From: Artocarpus heterophyllus
Lineage: Eukaryota > Streptophyta > Magnoliopsida > Rosales > Moraceae
Direction: 5' to 3'
NCBI GenBank assembly: GCA_025403435.1
Contig: CM046345.1
Coordinates: 19,958,809-20,022,808 of the forward strand
DNA length: 64,000 nucleotides
Shown: piece by piece, positions 32,449 to 44,790 of the stretch
How the letters are laid out: every line of letters begins with the position of its first letter
How positions within the stretch are numbered: position 1 is the stretch's first letter
Program-made: the position numbers and the translations under genes
The notes under the pieces: model-generated
The model's database searches: none
What the model was told of the DNA's origin: nothing
Seen by the model: the letters and a program-made list of their open reading frames with translations, nothing else

Positions 32449-35400
32449 ATCTCCCACTTGCATTGAGTAAATACAACAAATTTCGCATCCCCATAGCTTC
32501 CACAAGCCTCTCGAAGACTCTACCAGTAAGTGTCTTCGTAAATGGATCAGCTAAACTGTCCTCTGACGCGATTTTGCACACTGTGACATGCCCGCCTTCA
32601 ATGAAGTCCTTTATCACATGATACTTCCGATCAATATGCTTACTCTTCTTGTGAAATCTTGGTTCCTTAGCATTAGCTACCGCCGCACTGTTATCACAGT
32701 ACAGTGATACCGCTTTATCCATACCAGGAACTACCTTAAGATCCCCAAGGAACTTGTGGAGCCACACTGCTTCTTTCAAAGCATCACTAGCCGCCAGATA
32801 CTCGGCCTCCATCGTTGAATCTGAAGTGCAATCTTGGTTCACACTTCTCCAACTGATGGCACCGCCACCCATAGTAAACACAAACCCCAAAGTCGATTTC
32901 TTAGTATCTAGATAGGATTGAAAATCCGAGTCAGTGTATCCTAGAGAAGTCAAGTCCTCACCTGAAAACACAAGCATATACCCTCGAGTCCTTCTTAGGT
33001 ACTTGAAAATATGCTTTACCACAACCCAATGGTTCGATCCTGGATCCGCCTAAAAACGACTTACAATCCTGACCGCATAGCTAATATCCGGTCATGTGTA
33101 AAACATGGCATACATGAGACTACCCACTGCCGAAGCATAAGGCACCTTCTTCATGTATTCTCTTTCTTCATAAGACTTTGGAGAGTCTTTCTTAGAAAGA
33201 GTAACTCCAGACCTAGATGGTTGCCCACCTTTCTTGGAATCCTACATTGCAAACCTCCTGAGAATTTTATCTATGTAGCCGGCCTGAGACAAAGCTATCA
33301 TTTTGTTCTTCCTATCCCAAAAGATCTAGACACCAAGAATAAAATTAGCCTCACCTAAGTCCTTCATGTCAAACTGCTTGGTCAATCATATTTTGACCGA
33401 TGACAATGCCCCAACGTCATTACCAATTAGCAAAATGTCATCTACATAGAGCAGTAGAAAAACCACCTTTGCATCCTTAATGTGTTTGTAAACACATGGT
33501 TCATCCACATTTTGTGAGAACCCATAAGTCTTGATCACTTAATCAAATCTTATGTTCCAAGAATGAAAAGCCTACTTAAGTCCAAAAATTGACTTTAGCA
33601 GTTTACAAACCTTACCCTCTTGACCCGGGACCTTGAACCCGTCTGGTTGTTCTATATAAATGGACTCATCAAGATAGCCATTTAGAAAAGCCATCTTGAC
33701 ATCCATCTACCAAATCTCATAGTCAAGAGCGACAGCTATGAACAAGAGAATCCGAATGGACATAAGCATGGCTACAGGCGAAAAGGTTTCCTCATAATCG
33801 ATTCCTTCCTTTTGCATGTAACCCTTAGCTACAGTCTAGCCTTAAAGGTTTTGACCTTTCCATCTACTCCTCTTTTCCTCTTGTAGAACCACTTACACCC
33901 TATGGGTTTTACCCCTTCGGGAAGATCCACAAGTTCCTAGACCTGATTACTCTCCATAAACTTCATCTCTATGTTCATGGCCTCTGTCCAGAGTCTTGAA
34001 TCAACATCCTCCATAGCTTCTGCGTAAGTATAAGGATCCCTGTCATGTTCATCCAGTTCAGTCATGAAGACCTCCCCATTGAACATATACCTCTCAGGTT
34101 GACACCCGATCCTCCCACTACGTCGAAGCCCCTGAGGTTGTTGTTCAGGTTTGTTTGGTTTTTCTACACCGATCGGAATGGTTTCGTTTGGAACCTCTGG
34201 AGTGAACGGATCACCCCTTAACTCCTCAGGCACCACTTTGCTTCGAGGTTTAAAGTCATCCATGTAACTATCCTCAAGGAAAGTCGCATTAGTTGAAACC
34301 ATGACTTTATTTTCCTTTGGGTTATAAAAATAACCCCCTTTAGTCCCATTTGGATATCCTACAAACACGTAAACTTCCGAACGTGCTTCCAACTTATTCA
34401 GATCCTTAAACAAGACATGAGCTGGACATCCCCATATGCAAATATGGTTTAAGGATGTCTTTCATCTTGTCCACAACTCGTGAGGAGTTTTAGGGACCGA
34501 TTTTGAAGGCACATTGTTCAAAAGATAACATGCGGTTTGCAGTGCATATCCCCAAAAGGATAAAGGCAACGATGAATAACTCATCATGGACCTAATCATG
34601 CCCAACAAAGTCCTATTCCTTCTCTTCGCTATGCCATTCTGCTACGGAGTGCCCGTCACAGTCAAATGGGATAAAATCACATTCTCTAACAAGTCTCCTA
34701 AGAACTCATCAAAAAGGTATTCCCCACCTCAATCAGATCGAAGTGCCTTTATGGGTCTACCCAATTGCTTTTCCACTTCAGCCCGAAACTCCCTGAACTT
34801 ATCATAAGTTTCGCTTTTGTGGTGCATTAGGTACACATACCCATATCTTGAGTAATCGTCAATAAAAGTGACAAAGTACTCATACCCTCCTCGTGCTCGA
34901 ATGTTCATCGGTCCGCAAACATCACTATGCACAAGTTCTAGAACCCCTTCGGCCCTATCACCCTTAGACCCGAATGGTCTTTTGGTCATTTTACCCTCCA
35001 AACAAGATTCACATTGAGGTATAGATTCCACCTTTAAGTGACTTAAAGGTCCATCCCTTGCCAACCTTTGAATCCTATTCAGGTTAATATGACCAAGGCG
35101 CAAATGCCAAAGATAAGTCTTATTAGAGTGAGAAGTTTTAAGTCTTTTAGAGTCATTATCATTTATCTCAACATTAAGCAATAAGTCTATCTTAGGTTTG
35201 ATAAAATATAGATTATTTTGCATCCATCCAGAACAGATAAAACATTTGTTTTTATGAATCACCACTTTTTCATTAAAAGATACCACGTAGGAGTCTTTAA
35301 ATAAACAATATACAGAAATTAAATTCCTTTTAAATTTAGGAACATAAAAGCAATCTTGCAAAAATAAATTCCTATAATTATCAAAATAAAGATGGACGTC

Positions 35401-35560
35401 TCCCACTGCTTCTGCTGAGACCAAGGATCCATCGCCCATCCGAAGCGTGAAGTCCTCATGTAGCATACTTCTCATTTCTTTGAACCCCTGTAGAGAAACA
35501 CAAACATGATTAGTTGCACCGGAATCTATGACCCAGATGTCACAGGATTCCTCAACTAAA
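32384..35560 (-). pseudogene. pol of element C (broken)
   Basis: Protease VIDSGATNH intact (about 35505-35535). GAG-pre-integrase (YLWHLRLGHINLNR, CESCLEGK) and integrase core (HSDVCGP, FIDDYSRYG) lie in one frame from 35475 to 34729, breaking before the RGGEY region. Integrase C-terminus and linker are 34413-33937. The RT region (about 33940-33240) is readable as KHIKD..FLLLYVDDILLIGND but carries at least two stops (for example RFD followed by a stop near 33540). RNase H (33022-32450) is well preserved: YTDSDFQS, EAEYLAASDA, YCDNSAAVANAKEP. A small deletion next to the polypurine tract removes the normal stop codon, so this frame runs on into the LTR to 32384. Confidence 0.92.
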
Positions 35561-36409
35561 CAAGTTTCTAAATATAGAAGATCACGCCTACCTCCTCTGG
35601 AAAGGAAGTCCTTGCAATACTTCTTGATATGCCGACCTTACCACAGAAGAAGCACTTAAGCTTCTTTGGGTTCTTCTTCTTCTTCTTCTTGCTCTTGGTA
35701 GCAGCAGGAATAGAAGACTTCCCGTTCTTGGCCCTTTGCTTCTTTCCATTCCCTGAGTTAGGATTGGAACCAGAAGCAGGTACCGTGTTCGCCTCACCAC
35801 CCGCAGGAGACTCCCTGATTAGTAGTTCGAACTCCTGTAACTGTTTCTTTAGTTCTGTTAAGGTCATATCCCATCTATTGCTTAATTAAAAGTAGCTCTA
35901 AACAGAATAAATTCCTTAGACAGAGTCTCAAAGACCATAGTCATCTGAGTTTCAGCATCGATGTTGGCTCCATTGGTTTGAGCCTCAGCGAGGTAACCCA
36001 TGACCAACATCATGTGCTCTTTTACAGATGTCCCTGGTCTTTGTCTACAGTTTAAGAGTTTTCGAAGCGCCCCCTTGCCGCTTTGTTATGGCCTAGCCTC
36101 CAAACATATCCTCAAGATTATTCAAGATCTGCTTCGCAGTCTCATAATCCTGATGTTGAGCCTGCAGCACGTTGTTCATGCTGGCCATAACATAGCAGCG
36201 GGCCTGATCATTAGCATCTTTCCAGCGATCGTACACTTGGAATTGCTCATTATTTGAGTCTCCAGTAGGCTCAGGAGGACAAGGGGTTGTCAGTACATAT
36301 TTCAGTTTCTCAAAGGACAGGATAATATCCAGGTTCCATTTCCAATCATTATAATTCTCACCGGTTAATTGGTTTTTGTCAAGTATCGATCAGAAGCATT
36401 TTTAGACAT
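35561..36409 (-). pseudogene. gag of element C (frameshifted)
   Basis: Start codon at 36407-36409. The 3' part (35867-35568) reads MTLTELKKQLQEFELLIRES, then the GGEAN segment, the lysine run (K-rich from AAG repeats, about 35675-35700) and KLKCFFCGKVG. One base is missing within the CCHC knuckle after GKVG, so the frame shifts and ends ISRSIARTSF. The upstream half is also interrupted. Confidence 0.88.
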
Positions 36410-38031
36410 TTTCAATCTACAATAAAGAATCATATACCAAATATAAGCAAACATATATAATAATTTAGTAAGATAACACAATCATGTAAAATCATACAAA
36501 TGTGTTTATGTGTCAAAACCTTGAAAATATCACAACCTTACAACGATAATTCCCAACTCAGAATTCAACAAGCTCCTAGGGGAGTCATGCCAAATTCAAT
36601 CAGGAACACAGATCCCTGCCTTATTAATATATGCCATCCAGGACCCGTATGATCCAACATATATTAATAATAATTTTTTTGGCCATTAATTTTATTAACA
36701 GAGCTCCTAGGAGAGGTTAATAATAAAATTAACGTGAGTGTATAACCATCGTTTCAATATTTTATCCATGATTTATAATCACCACCTAGGGGTGTGCAAC
36801 CATAAATCATATTAAAATACCTTATCCTTTTAGAGATCCAATCTGGTACATGATAGAAATCCCTTCCCAGGGGTCGGGACCACCATGTTCTGCCTATGGA
36901 CCAACGATGGAGGCCTTAGGTCCTCTCTTCGAAAACTTTTTCCCACTCAATCTTTTGAAATCAAGGTTTTATTTTAAAATTATACATGAACAATTTTAAT
37001 ATGAGCGGCACTCCCTATTCTATATGACATGTTATCAATATACATGGTAAATCATATTATAATACAGACAAGCAAAGCAATCAAGCAAAGCTACAAGCAA
37101 AATAATAATAACCGTAATATTATGGTTCCACCCTAGAGAATAAAAAACCAAGATTACAAGAGAATAATCGAGACATTTATCGATTCTTCATCCTTGAATC
37201 CTCAAGCTGTAGCCTTCTTCATGCAATACCCATCTTCAAGTCTTCAATCCCGTATGAATCAAATACTTCATATTTTTGGTTATATCCAAATTTAATGTTT
37301 CTCAAAATCGTCCCAAAAATAAAATTAAAATTGCACCAAAAAATTGCATATTTTCTAAAAATTCTACAGCTCTCGGTCGACAGGCCGATCTGTGTGATTG
37401 GCCTGTCGATCTTGCTTCTTAGGCTTGCCGATATGATACATCGGCCTGCTGGTCCACGAAAGTTTGGCCTGCCGGACCACACGTCCGGCCTGCCGAACTA
37501 TGACCTTTGGCCTACTAAACTGTGATGTCTGGCATGCCGACCTAGCAGAAATCTCTTGTTCCAGAAAATACAACTTTTAACGTAATTCATCAATTTCATT
37601 TTCAAGAATTCAAAAACATAAAATTAGAGACTCAGGAAATACCTAGAGGCACCATCATCTATCTTCTAGATCCGTCTTCTCTGAATAATTATTTAATTAC
37701 AAAATTCGTACAAATTTTAAAATAAATAATAATTCCTAGACGGAGATGATAGTCTGCCATCTAATTACATGAAAAACCTAGATACATATTCCAACCTCTA
37801 AGGAACCATAACCGGTATAAATTAATTAATTAATAAATAATTAAACAACGATTTAATCAACCATAATTAATTAATAAACATTCACCACATAATCCATGAC
37901 AACATATATATTTTATAGAAACCTAGAGTGCCATTTCTCTATAAAATTCAATTCAAACATAGGAGAGATAAAGATCACAAAATTTTTGCATATATCATGA
38001 TCATAAACTTGTAAATTTATGTAAAAACCAT
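36410..38031 (-). other. 5' leader of element C
   Basis: About 1.6 kb. Dyad-motif block at about 37375-37545; conserved peptide frame NFIFGTILRNIKFGYNQKYE within an open frame at 37219-37482 (- strand); TTAATTAATTAAT tract near 37822-37835. Confidence 0.75.
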
Positions 38032-38044
38032 GGCTCTGATACCA
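38032..38044 (-). other. Primer-binding site of element C
   Basis: The - strand reads TGGTATCAGAGCC, the canonical initiator Met-tRNA primer site, although the 5' LTR that should adjoin it is gone. Confidence 0.85.
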
Positions 38045-38059
38045 TTTGTTGTAAAAACC

Positions 38060-38725
38060 ATGTCTAAAAATGCTTGATCTTTAATACTTGACAAAAACCA
38101 ATTAACCGATGAGAATTATAACGATTGGAAAAAGAACCTAAACATTGTCTGTCCTTTGAGAAACTAAATTTGGGCTGATAACTACATGTCCCCTCGAGCC
38201 TACGAGAGATTCCACTAATGAGCAAATCCAAGCGTATGGTCGCTGGAAATATGCTAACGATTAGGCCCGTTGTTATGTTATGACCAGCATGAATAACGTG
38301 CTACAGGCTCAACATGAGGATTATGAAACTGCAAAGCAGATCTTGGATAATCTTGAAGACATATTTGGAGGCCAGGCCCTAACAAAATGGCAAGGGGTGC
38401 TTTGAAAACTTCTAACTGCAAACAAAGACATGGGACATCTATAACGGAGTATATGATGTTGGTAATGGGTTACCTCGTTGAGGCTCAAACCAATGGTGCT
38501 ACCATTGATGCTGAAACTTAGATGACTACGGTCTTTGAGACTCTATATAAAGAATTTATTCAGTTTAGAGCTACATTTAATTTAAGCAATAGACAGGATA
38601 TGGCCTTAACTGAGTTGATGAAGCAGTTGCAGGAGTTCAAACTTCTAATTAGGGAAACTCTTGCTGGTGGTGAGGTCAACATGGTAGCTACGTCTGGTTC
38701 CAATCCTAACCTTTGGAATGGAAAG
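38060..38725 (+). pseudogene. + strand copia gag fragment
   Basis: Begins exactly at a gag start codon (MSKNA then a stop) and can be followed in broken frames through LDKNQLTDENYNDWKKNLN, the QAQHEDYETAKQILDNLEDI segment and MALTELMKQLQEFKLLIRET (38522-38720). Stops and frameshifts are frequent. It ends at GGAATGGAAAG (38725), just before the lysine tract and knuckle, where an LTR scrap begins on the opposite strand. The 1.7-kb leader that should precede a + gag is absent. Confidence 0.88.
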
Positions 38726-38814
38726 TGTTGGAAAAATAGTACGTAGCAAAATTTTAAAATTTTTATATTAGAGTATTTTCTAAAACACAAGTTTGACATA
38801 CTATATGCATAAAT
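38726..38814 (-). repeat. 89-bp LTR scrap
   Basis: TGTTGGAAAAATAGTACG to TATGCATAAAT, identical in layout to the first 89 bp of the other - LTRs. It is cut off by the LTR of element D, which starts over from the same terminus. It is either a target site for D or a recombination remnant. Confidence 0.85.
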
Positions 38815-40848
38815 TGTTGGAAAAAGAGTGCGCAGCGGGAATTTTAAAAATTTTACATCAGAGTATTTTCCAAAACACAAGTTTGACATGCTATATGCAT
38901 AAATTAACAAGATCTTACTAACCTTTGTATGCCGAAGAACTTCCACAATCCGTGAAGAGAAGTAACGTTCCAAAAGAGCCTCAACTAACTGGTCTTCTTT
39001 GCTATTCTCTATCCACGACCAGAATGAGTGTAGGCTCACACGTACAGCTCTTCCACAAGGTGACACTCCTTCCAACCAATCGAGAAAACCCAAAGCAAGA
39101 GTTCGTGATTTGTGAACAAAAGCTGTCAAGGAGTTTTCAGATTCTCATTAGCAGAGTATCACTCTTAATCTCTCAATTGATCTGAGTAACTCTTTAGACT
39201 TACTCCCTTTATATAGAGGTGGGGCCTAGGGTCAGTCCTTATCAAATTAGGTCTCAAAAACTCGAAACAGAATCAAGTTCGGATCAATATCTGATAAGAT
39301 CCGTGTAAAAATGTGTAATCTTATCCTTCACTCATCGACAGGACGAACAACTTGATCGGCAGGTCGAACAGGCCCCATCGGCAAGCCGAACACATGGATC
39401 GGTAGGCCGAACTGGAGATTAAAAATCTTCATAAATCTTTTATTTTTCACCCGAGATTCTATGGGATAAAGTTTTAGTTTTAATTCAAATAACCCAATAG
39501 AGAAGTTATCTGATCAAAACAACTTTATCTAGATTATCTCTAGGAAAGTAAATCAATTCCCAATAATTCTACAAGTTTATATTGATCTAATTTATCTAAA
39601 ATTAAATCAGCCGATAAATAGACAAGAATTATCCGATCCCAATAATTCAATAAGTTTATCTTAAATTAATTTTATCACAAAATTAATTCAACTAATAAAC
39701 AGACATGAATTATTTGATCCTTCCAAATTTCAACCAATCTGATAAATCTGACATAAGTCACCAATTATTGGAAAAGCATGCCGTGTCGTTACAGGATGTT
39801 CTAAGCTAGCAAAGGGGACCAAATGGGCCTATATAGTTCAAGCTTCTGATAATTATGAAACCCAATATGCCAAATATACATTTCATAATTATCAACTCCA
39901 ACGTTACTCCACTAAAAGCTTGGAGCTGCACTCTCAAACTACATAGAATTACGAAGCTGGCATAGCTAAGTCTCTATGACATATCATAGTGTATCGTATC
40001 CCCATATGATAATCCATAATTGGCTTAAGGACAAGTTCTGTCTTACCTTCCCAATTATTTTTATCTTACGTTTCATTATCTCAATATCAAAAAACTTACT
40101 ATCCAAAGACAGTATACTATTCGGTTACACATATGTATCCAAATGGTTGAACACTCCAGTTTTCCAATTACAAGATAATGCATAGAAGAGGCTATCATTA
40201 CTCCTAAAGAGGAGCTATGGATTCCATATCTATGAATAATAGGTCTACGCTATCAAGAGTTATGCCTCCAATGTACCGGCATGCATACCGTTATTAAGAT
40301 GTGGATGTCACCCTTTGGTATATCAAAAGCCACAAGCCAAGACAACGGGTCCACTATTCATCTCAGGGGTAAGATGCAATACAAATGATTAGCTAAAGTG
40401 AATTGATTTGCCAAGATAGAATTATTAATCCAAATTAATTCACTTTATGTCCCGATCCAACACATCATCACCTATAACAACGTGCCAATGTTTCTATTCA
40501 TAGAGTCCACCTTCGATGGTCAAGACAAACCATCTCCCAAAAGGGATATAGACAACATAACAATCTTTGCATGAATAAAGAGCCCAACTTTATTCCCTCG
40601 ATTGTTGATCTTATGATTTAGACTATCATCTTAAGAATCATGTCTTCCACATAATCTATTCATCATATGCCTAATTCTTAAGGTTTAGACCGACAGTCTC
40701 AGACTATTGTTTGCGTAATATACATTCAACAAATATGAATTTAAAGAGGACAAGATTTGATATATAAACAATTAATAAATTCTTTATTCATAAAAATGTC
40801 TCCAAAAGCTTATTACATTTTTACTCCTTAGGGCATACATGTCCAACA
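38815..40848 (-). repeat. 3' LTR of element D
   Basis: 2034 bp, TGTTGGAAAAAGAGTGCGC at the left edge to ATGTCCAACA at the right edge. Adjacent polypurine tract complement is ATATCCCACTTG (one change). Dyad motifs at about 39337-39412. Confidence 0.92.
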
Positions 40849-40862
40849 ATATCCCACTTGCA

Positions 40863-43800
40863 CTAAATGAGTAAATGTGACAAATCTCGCATCCCCATAG
40901 CTTCCACAAGTCTCTTGAAGACTCTCCCAGTAAATGTTTTTGTAAATGGATAAGCTAAATTGTCCTCTGACGCGATCTTGCACAACGTGACATGCTCGCC
41001 CTCAACAAAGTCCTTTATCACATGATACTTTCGATCAATATGATTACTCTTCTTGTGAAATATTGGTGCCTTAGCATTTGCTACCGCCGCACTGTTATCG
41101 CAGTACAGTGATACCACATTATCCATACCATAAACTACCTCAAGATCCTCAAGGAACTTGTGGAGCTACACTGCTTCTTTCGATGCATCACTAGCTACCA
41201 CATACTCGGCCTCCATCGTTGAATCCAAAGTGCATTCTTTTTTAGCACTTCTCCAGCTAATGGCATTGCCTTTCATAGTAGACACAAAACACGAAGTCAA
41301 TTTTCTAGAATCCAGACAGAATTGAAAATCTGAGTCAATATATCCTAGAGGAGTCAGGTCCTCACCCGAATATATAAGCATATATCCTCGAGTCCTTCTT
41401 AGGTACTTGAAAATATGCTTTACCACAACCCAATGGTTCGGTCCTGGATCTGCCTAAAATCGACTTACAATCCCAACCGCATAACTAATATCTGGTCTTG
41501 TGCAAAGCATGGCATACATGAGACTACCCGCTGCCGAAGCATAAGGCACCTTCTTCATGTATTCTCTTTCTTCATAAGACTTTGGAGAGTCTTTCTTAGA
41601 AAGAGTAATTCCAGACCTAGATGGTTGCCCACCTTTCTTGGAATCCTGCATTGCAAACCTCTTGAGAATTTTATCTATGTAGCCGGCTTGTGATAAAGCT
41701 ATCATTTTGTTCTTCCTATCCCTAAAGATCTGGATACGAGAATAAAATTAGCCTCACCCATGTCCTTCATGTCAAACTGCTTGGTCAACCATAATTTGAC
41801 CGATGACAATGCACCAATGTCATTGCCAATTAGCAGAATGTCATCTACATAGAGCAGTAGAAAAACCACCTTCCCATCCTTTACGTGTTTGTAAACACAT
41901 GGTTCATCCACAATTTGCGAGAACCCATAAGCCTTGATCACTTGATCAAATCTTATGTTCCAAGAACGAGAAGCATACTTAAGTCTATAAATTAACTTTA
42001 GTAGCTTACAAACCTTACCCTCTTGACCCTTGACCTTGAACCCGTCTGGTTGTTCCATATAAATGGACTCATCAAGATAGCCATTAAAAAAGCCGTCTTG
42101 ACATCCATCTGCCAAATCTCGTAATCGAGAGCGGCAGCTATGGACAAGAGAATCCGGATGGACTTAAGCATGGCTACAGGCAAAAGGTTTCCTCATAATC
42201 GATTCCTTCCTTTTGCGTATAGCCCTTAGCTACCAGTCTAGCCTTAAAGGTTTTGACCTTTCCATCCACTCCTCTTTTCCTCGTGTAGATCCACTTACAT
42301 CCTATAGGTTTTACCCCTTTGGGAAGATCCACAAGCTCCTAGACCTGATTAGTCTCCATAGACTTCATCTCTATGTTCACGACCTCTGTCCAGAGTTTTG
42401 AATCAACATCCTCCATAGCCTCTGCGTAAGTATAAGGATCCCTGTCATGTTCATCCGGTTCAGCCAAAAAGACCTCCCTATTGAACATATACCTCTCAGG
42501 TTGACGCCCGATCCTTCCACTACATTGAAGCCCCTGAGGTTGTTGTTCAGGTTTGTTTGGTTTTTCTACACTGATTGGAATGGTTTGATTCGGAATCTCC
42601 AGAGTGTTCGGATCACTCCTTAACTCCTCAAGCACCACTTTGCTTTGAGGTTTAAAGCTGTCCATGTAGCTCTCCTTAAGGAAAGTTGCATTAGTTGAAA
42701 CCACAACTTTATTTTCATTTGGGTTATAAAAATAACCCCCTTTAGTCCATTTTGGATATCCTACAAGCACGTAAACTTTCGAACATCCTTCCAACTTATT
42801 TAGATCCTTAAACAAGACATGAGCCAGACATCCCCATGTGTGAATATGGTTGAAGGATGTCTTCCTACTCGTCCACAACTTGTGAGGAGTTTTAGGGACC
42901 GATTTTGAAGGCACATTGTTCAAAAGATAACATGCAGTTTGTAGTGCATATCCCCAAAAGGATAAAGGCAATGATGAATAACTCATTATGGACCTGATCA
43001 TGTCCAACAAAGTCCTATTTCTTCTCTTCGCTAAGCCATTCTGCTTAGAGTTCCCGGCGCAGGCAAATGGGAAAAAATTCCATTCTCTAATAAGTGTCCC
43101 AAGAACTTGTCAGATCAAAGTGCCTTCATCTGTCTACCTAATTGCTTTTCCATTTCAGCTCGAAACTCCCTGAACTTGTCAAAAGTTTTGCTTTTGTGGT
43201 GCTTCAGGTACACATACCTCATACCTTGAGTAATCGCCAATAAAAGTGACGAAGTACTCATACCCTCCTCGTGGCCGAATGTTCATCGGTCTGCAAATAT
43301 CACTAGTGCACAAGTTCTAGAACCCCTTCAGGCCCTATTACCCATAGACCCGAATGGTCTTTTGGTCATTTTACCCTCCAAACAAGATTCACATTGAGGT
43401 ATAGATTTCACCTTTAAGTGACTTAAAGGTCCATCCCTTACCAACCTTTGAATCCTATTCAGGTTAATATGACCAAGGTGCAAATGCCACAGATAAGTCT
43501 TATTAGAGTGAGAAGTTTTAAGTTTTTTAGAGTTATTATCATTCATCAAAGCATTAAGCAATAAGTCCATCTTAGGTTTGATAAAAATATAGATTATTTT
43601 GCATCTATCTAGAACAGATAAAAGATTTGTTTTTACGAATCACCACTTTATCATTAAAAGCAACCAAATAGGAGTCTTTAAATAAACAAGATACAGGAAT
43701 TAAATTCCTTTTAGATTTAGGAACATAAAAACAGTCTTGCAAAAATAAATTCCTACAATTATCAAAATAAAGGTGGACGTCTCCCACTGCTTCCGTTGAG

Positions 43801-43985
43801 ACCAAGGATCCATCGCCACCCGAAGTGTGAAGTCGTCATGTAGCAGACTTCTTGTTTCTTTGAACCCTTGTAGAGAAACACAAACATGATTAGTTGCACC
43901 AGAATCTATGACCCAAAGGTCATTGGATTCCTCAACCAAACAAGTTTCTAAATATAGAAGATCACACAGACCTCCTTTGGAAAAG
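40863..43985 (-). pseudogene. pol of element D (broken)
   Basis: Protease VIDSGATNH intact (about 43895-43920). GAG-pre-integrase HLHLGHINLNRIQR and CESCLEGK (43328-43570). The integrase core is degraded around 43120-43300 (several indels). [20 protein letters not shown] onward (43010-42339) keeps the integrase C-terminus and linker. RT (42183-41454) has KTAFL..., KHVKDGKVVFLLLYVDDILL with YVDD intact, but in at least three frames. RNase H is split at about 41165 into YIDSDFQF..EAEYVVASDA (41426-41166) and YCDNSAAVANAK (41126-40863). Confidence 0.92.
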
Positions 43986-44790
43986 AAGTCCTTGCAATGC
44001 TTCTTGATGTGCCCGACCTTCCCACAGAAGAAGCGCTTAAGCTTCTTTGGGTTCTTCTTCTTCTTCTTCTTGCTCTTGGTGCCAGCAGGAATAGAAGACT
44101 TCCCGTTCTTAGCCCGTTGCTTCTTTCCATTCCCAGAGTTAGGATTGGAACCAGAAGCAGCTACCATGTTGGCCTCACCACTCGCAGGAGACTCCCTGAT
44201 CAGTAGTTCGAACTCCTATAACTGTGTCATCAATTTTGTTAAGGTCATATCCCGCCTATTGCTTAAATTAAAAGTAGCTCTAAATAGAATAAATTCCTTT
44301 GATAGAGTCTCAAAGACCATGGTCATCTGAGTTTTAGCGTCGATGTCGGCTCCATTGGTTTAAGCTTCAATGAGGTAACCCATGACCAACATCATATGCT
44401 CCTTTACAGATGTCCCCGGCCTCTATCTACATTTTAGAAGTTTCCGAAGTGCCCCTTGTTGCTTTGTTATGGCTTGGCCTCCAAACATATCTTCAAGATT
44501 ATCCAAGATCTGCTTTACAGTCTCATAATCCTAATGTTGAGCCTACAGCACGTTATTCATGCTAGCCATAACATAGCAGCGGGCCTGATCATTAGCATCT
44601 TTCTAGCAATCATACGCTTAGAATTGCTCATTAGTTGAGTCTCCCGTAGGCTCAGGAGGACAAGGGGTTGTCAGTACATATTTCAATGTCTCAAAGGATA
44701 GGACGATATCTAGGTTCTATTTTCAATCATTATAGTTCTCTCCAGTTAGTAGGTTTTTGTCTAGTATGATGATAAAGCGTTTTTAGGCAT
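43986..44790 (-). pseudogene. gag of element D (broken)
   Basis: Start codon at 44788-44790 (MPKNA, as in element G). The 3' part retains MVAASGSNPNSGNGKKQRAK, the lysine run (about 44048-44075) and RFFCGKVGHIKKHCKDF: the first cysteine of the CCHC knuckle has become arginine. The first half is interrupted by several stops. Confidence 0.88.

Larger units (their letters stand above)
30417..38051 (-). mobile_element. Copia element C (defective, 5' LTR lost)
   Basis: Contains a complete 3' LTR (30417-32448), pol, gag, leader and primer-binding site, but the 5' LTR is reduced to its first five bases (TGTTG, 38047-38051). It sits inside the 5' LTR of B. Immediately beyond, the sequence switches to a + gag start. 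A 13-bp direct repeat (TGTAAAAACCATG at 38020-38032 and 38050-38062) marks the junction, as expected from template switching or microhomology-guided repair. Confidence 0.88.
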
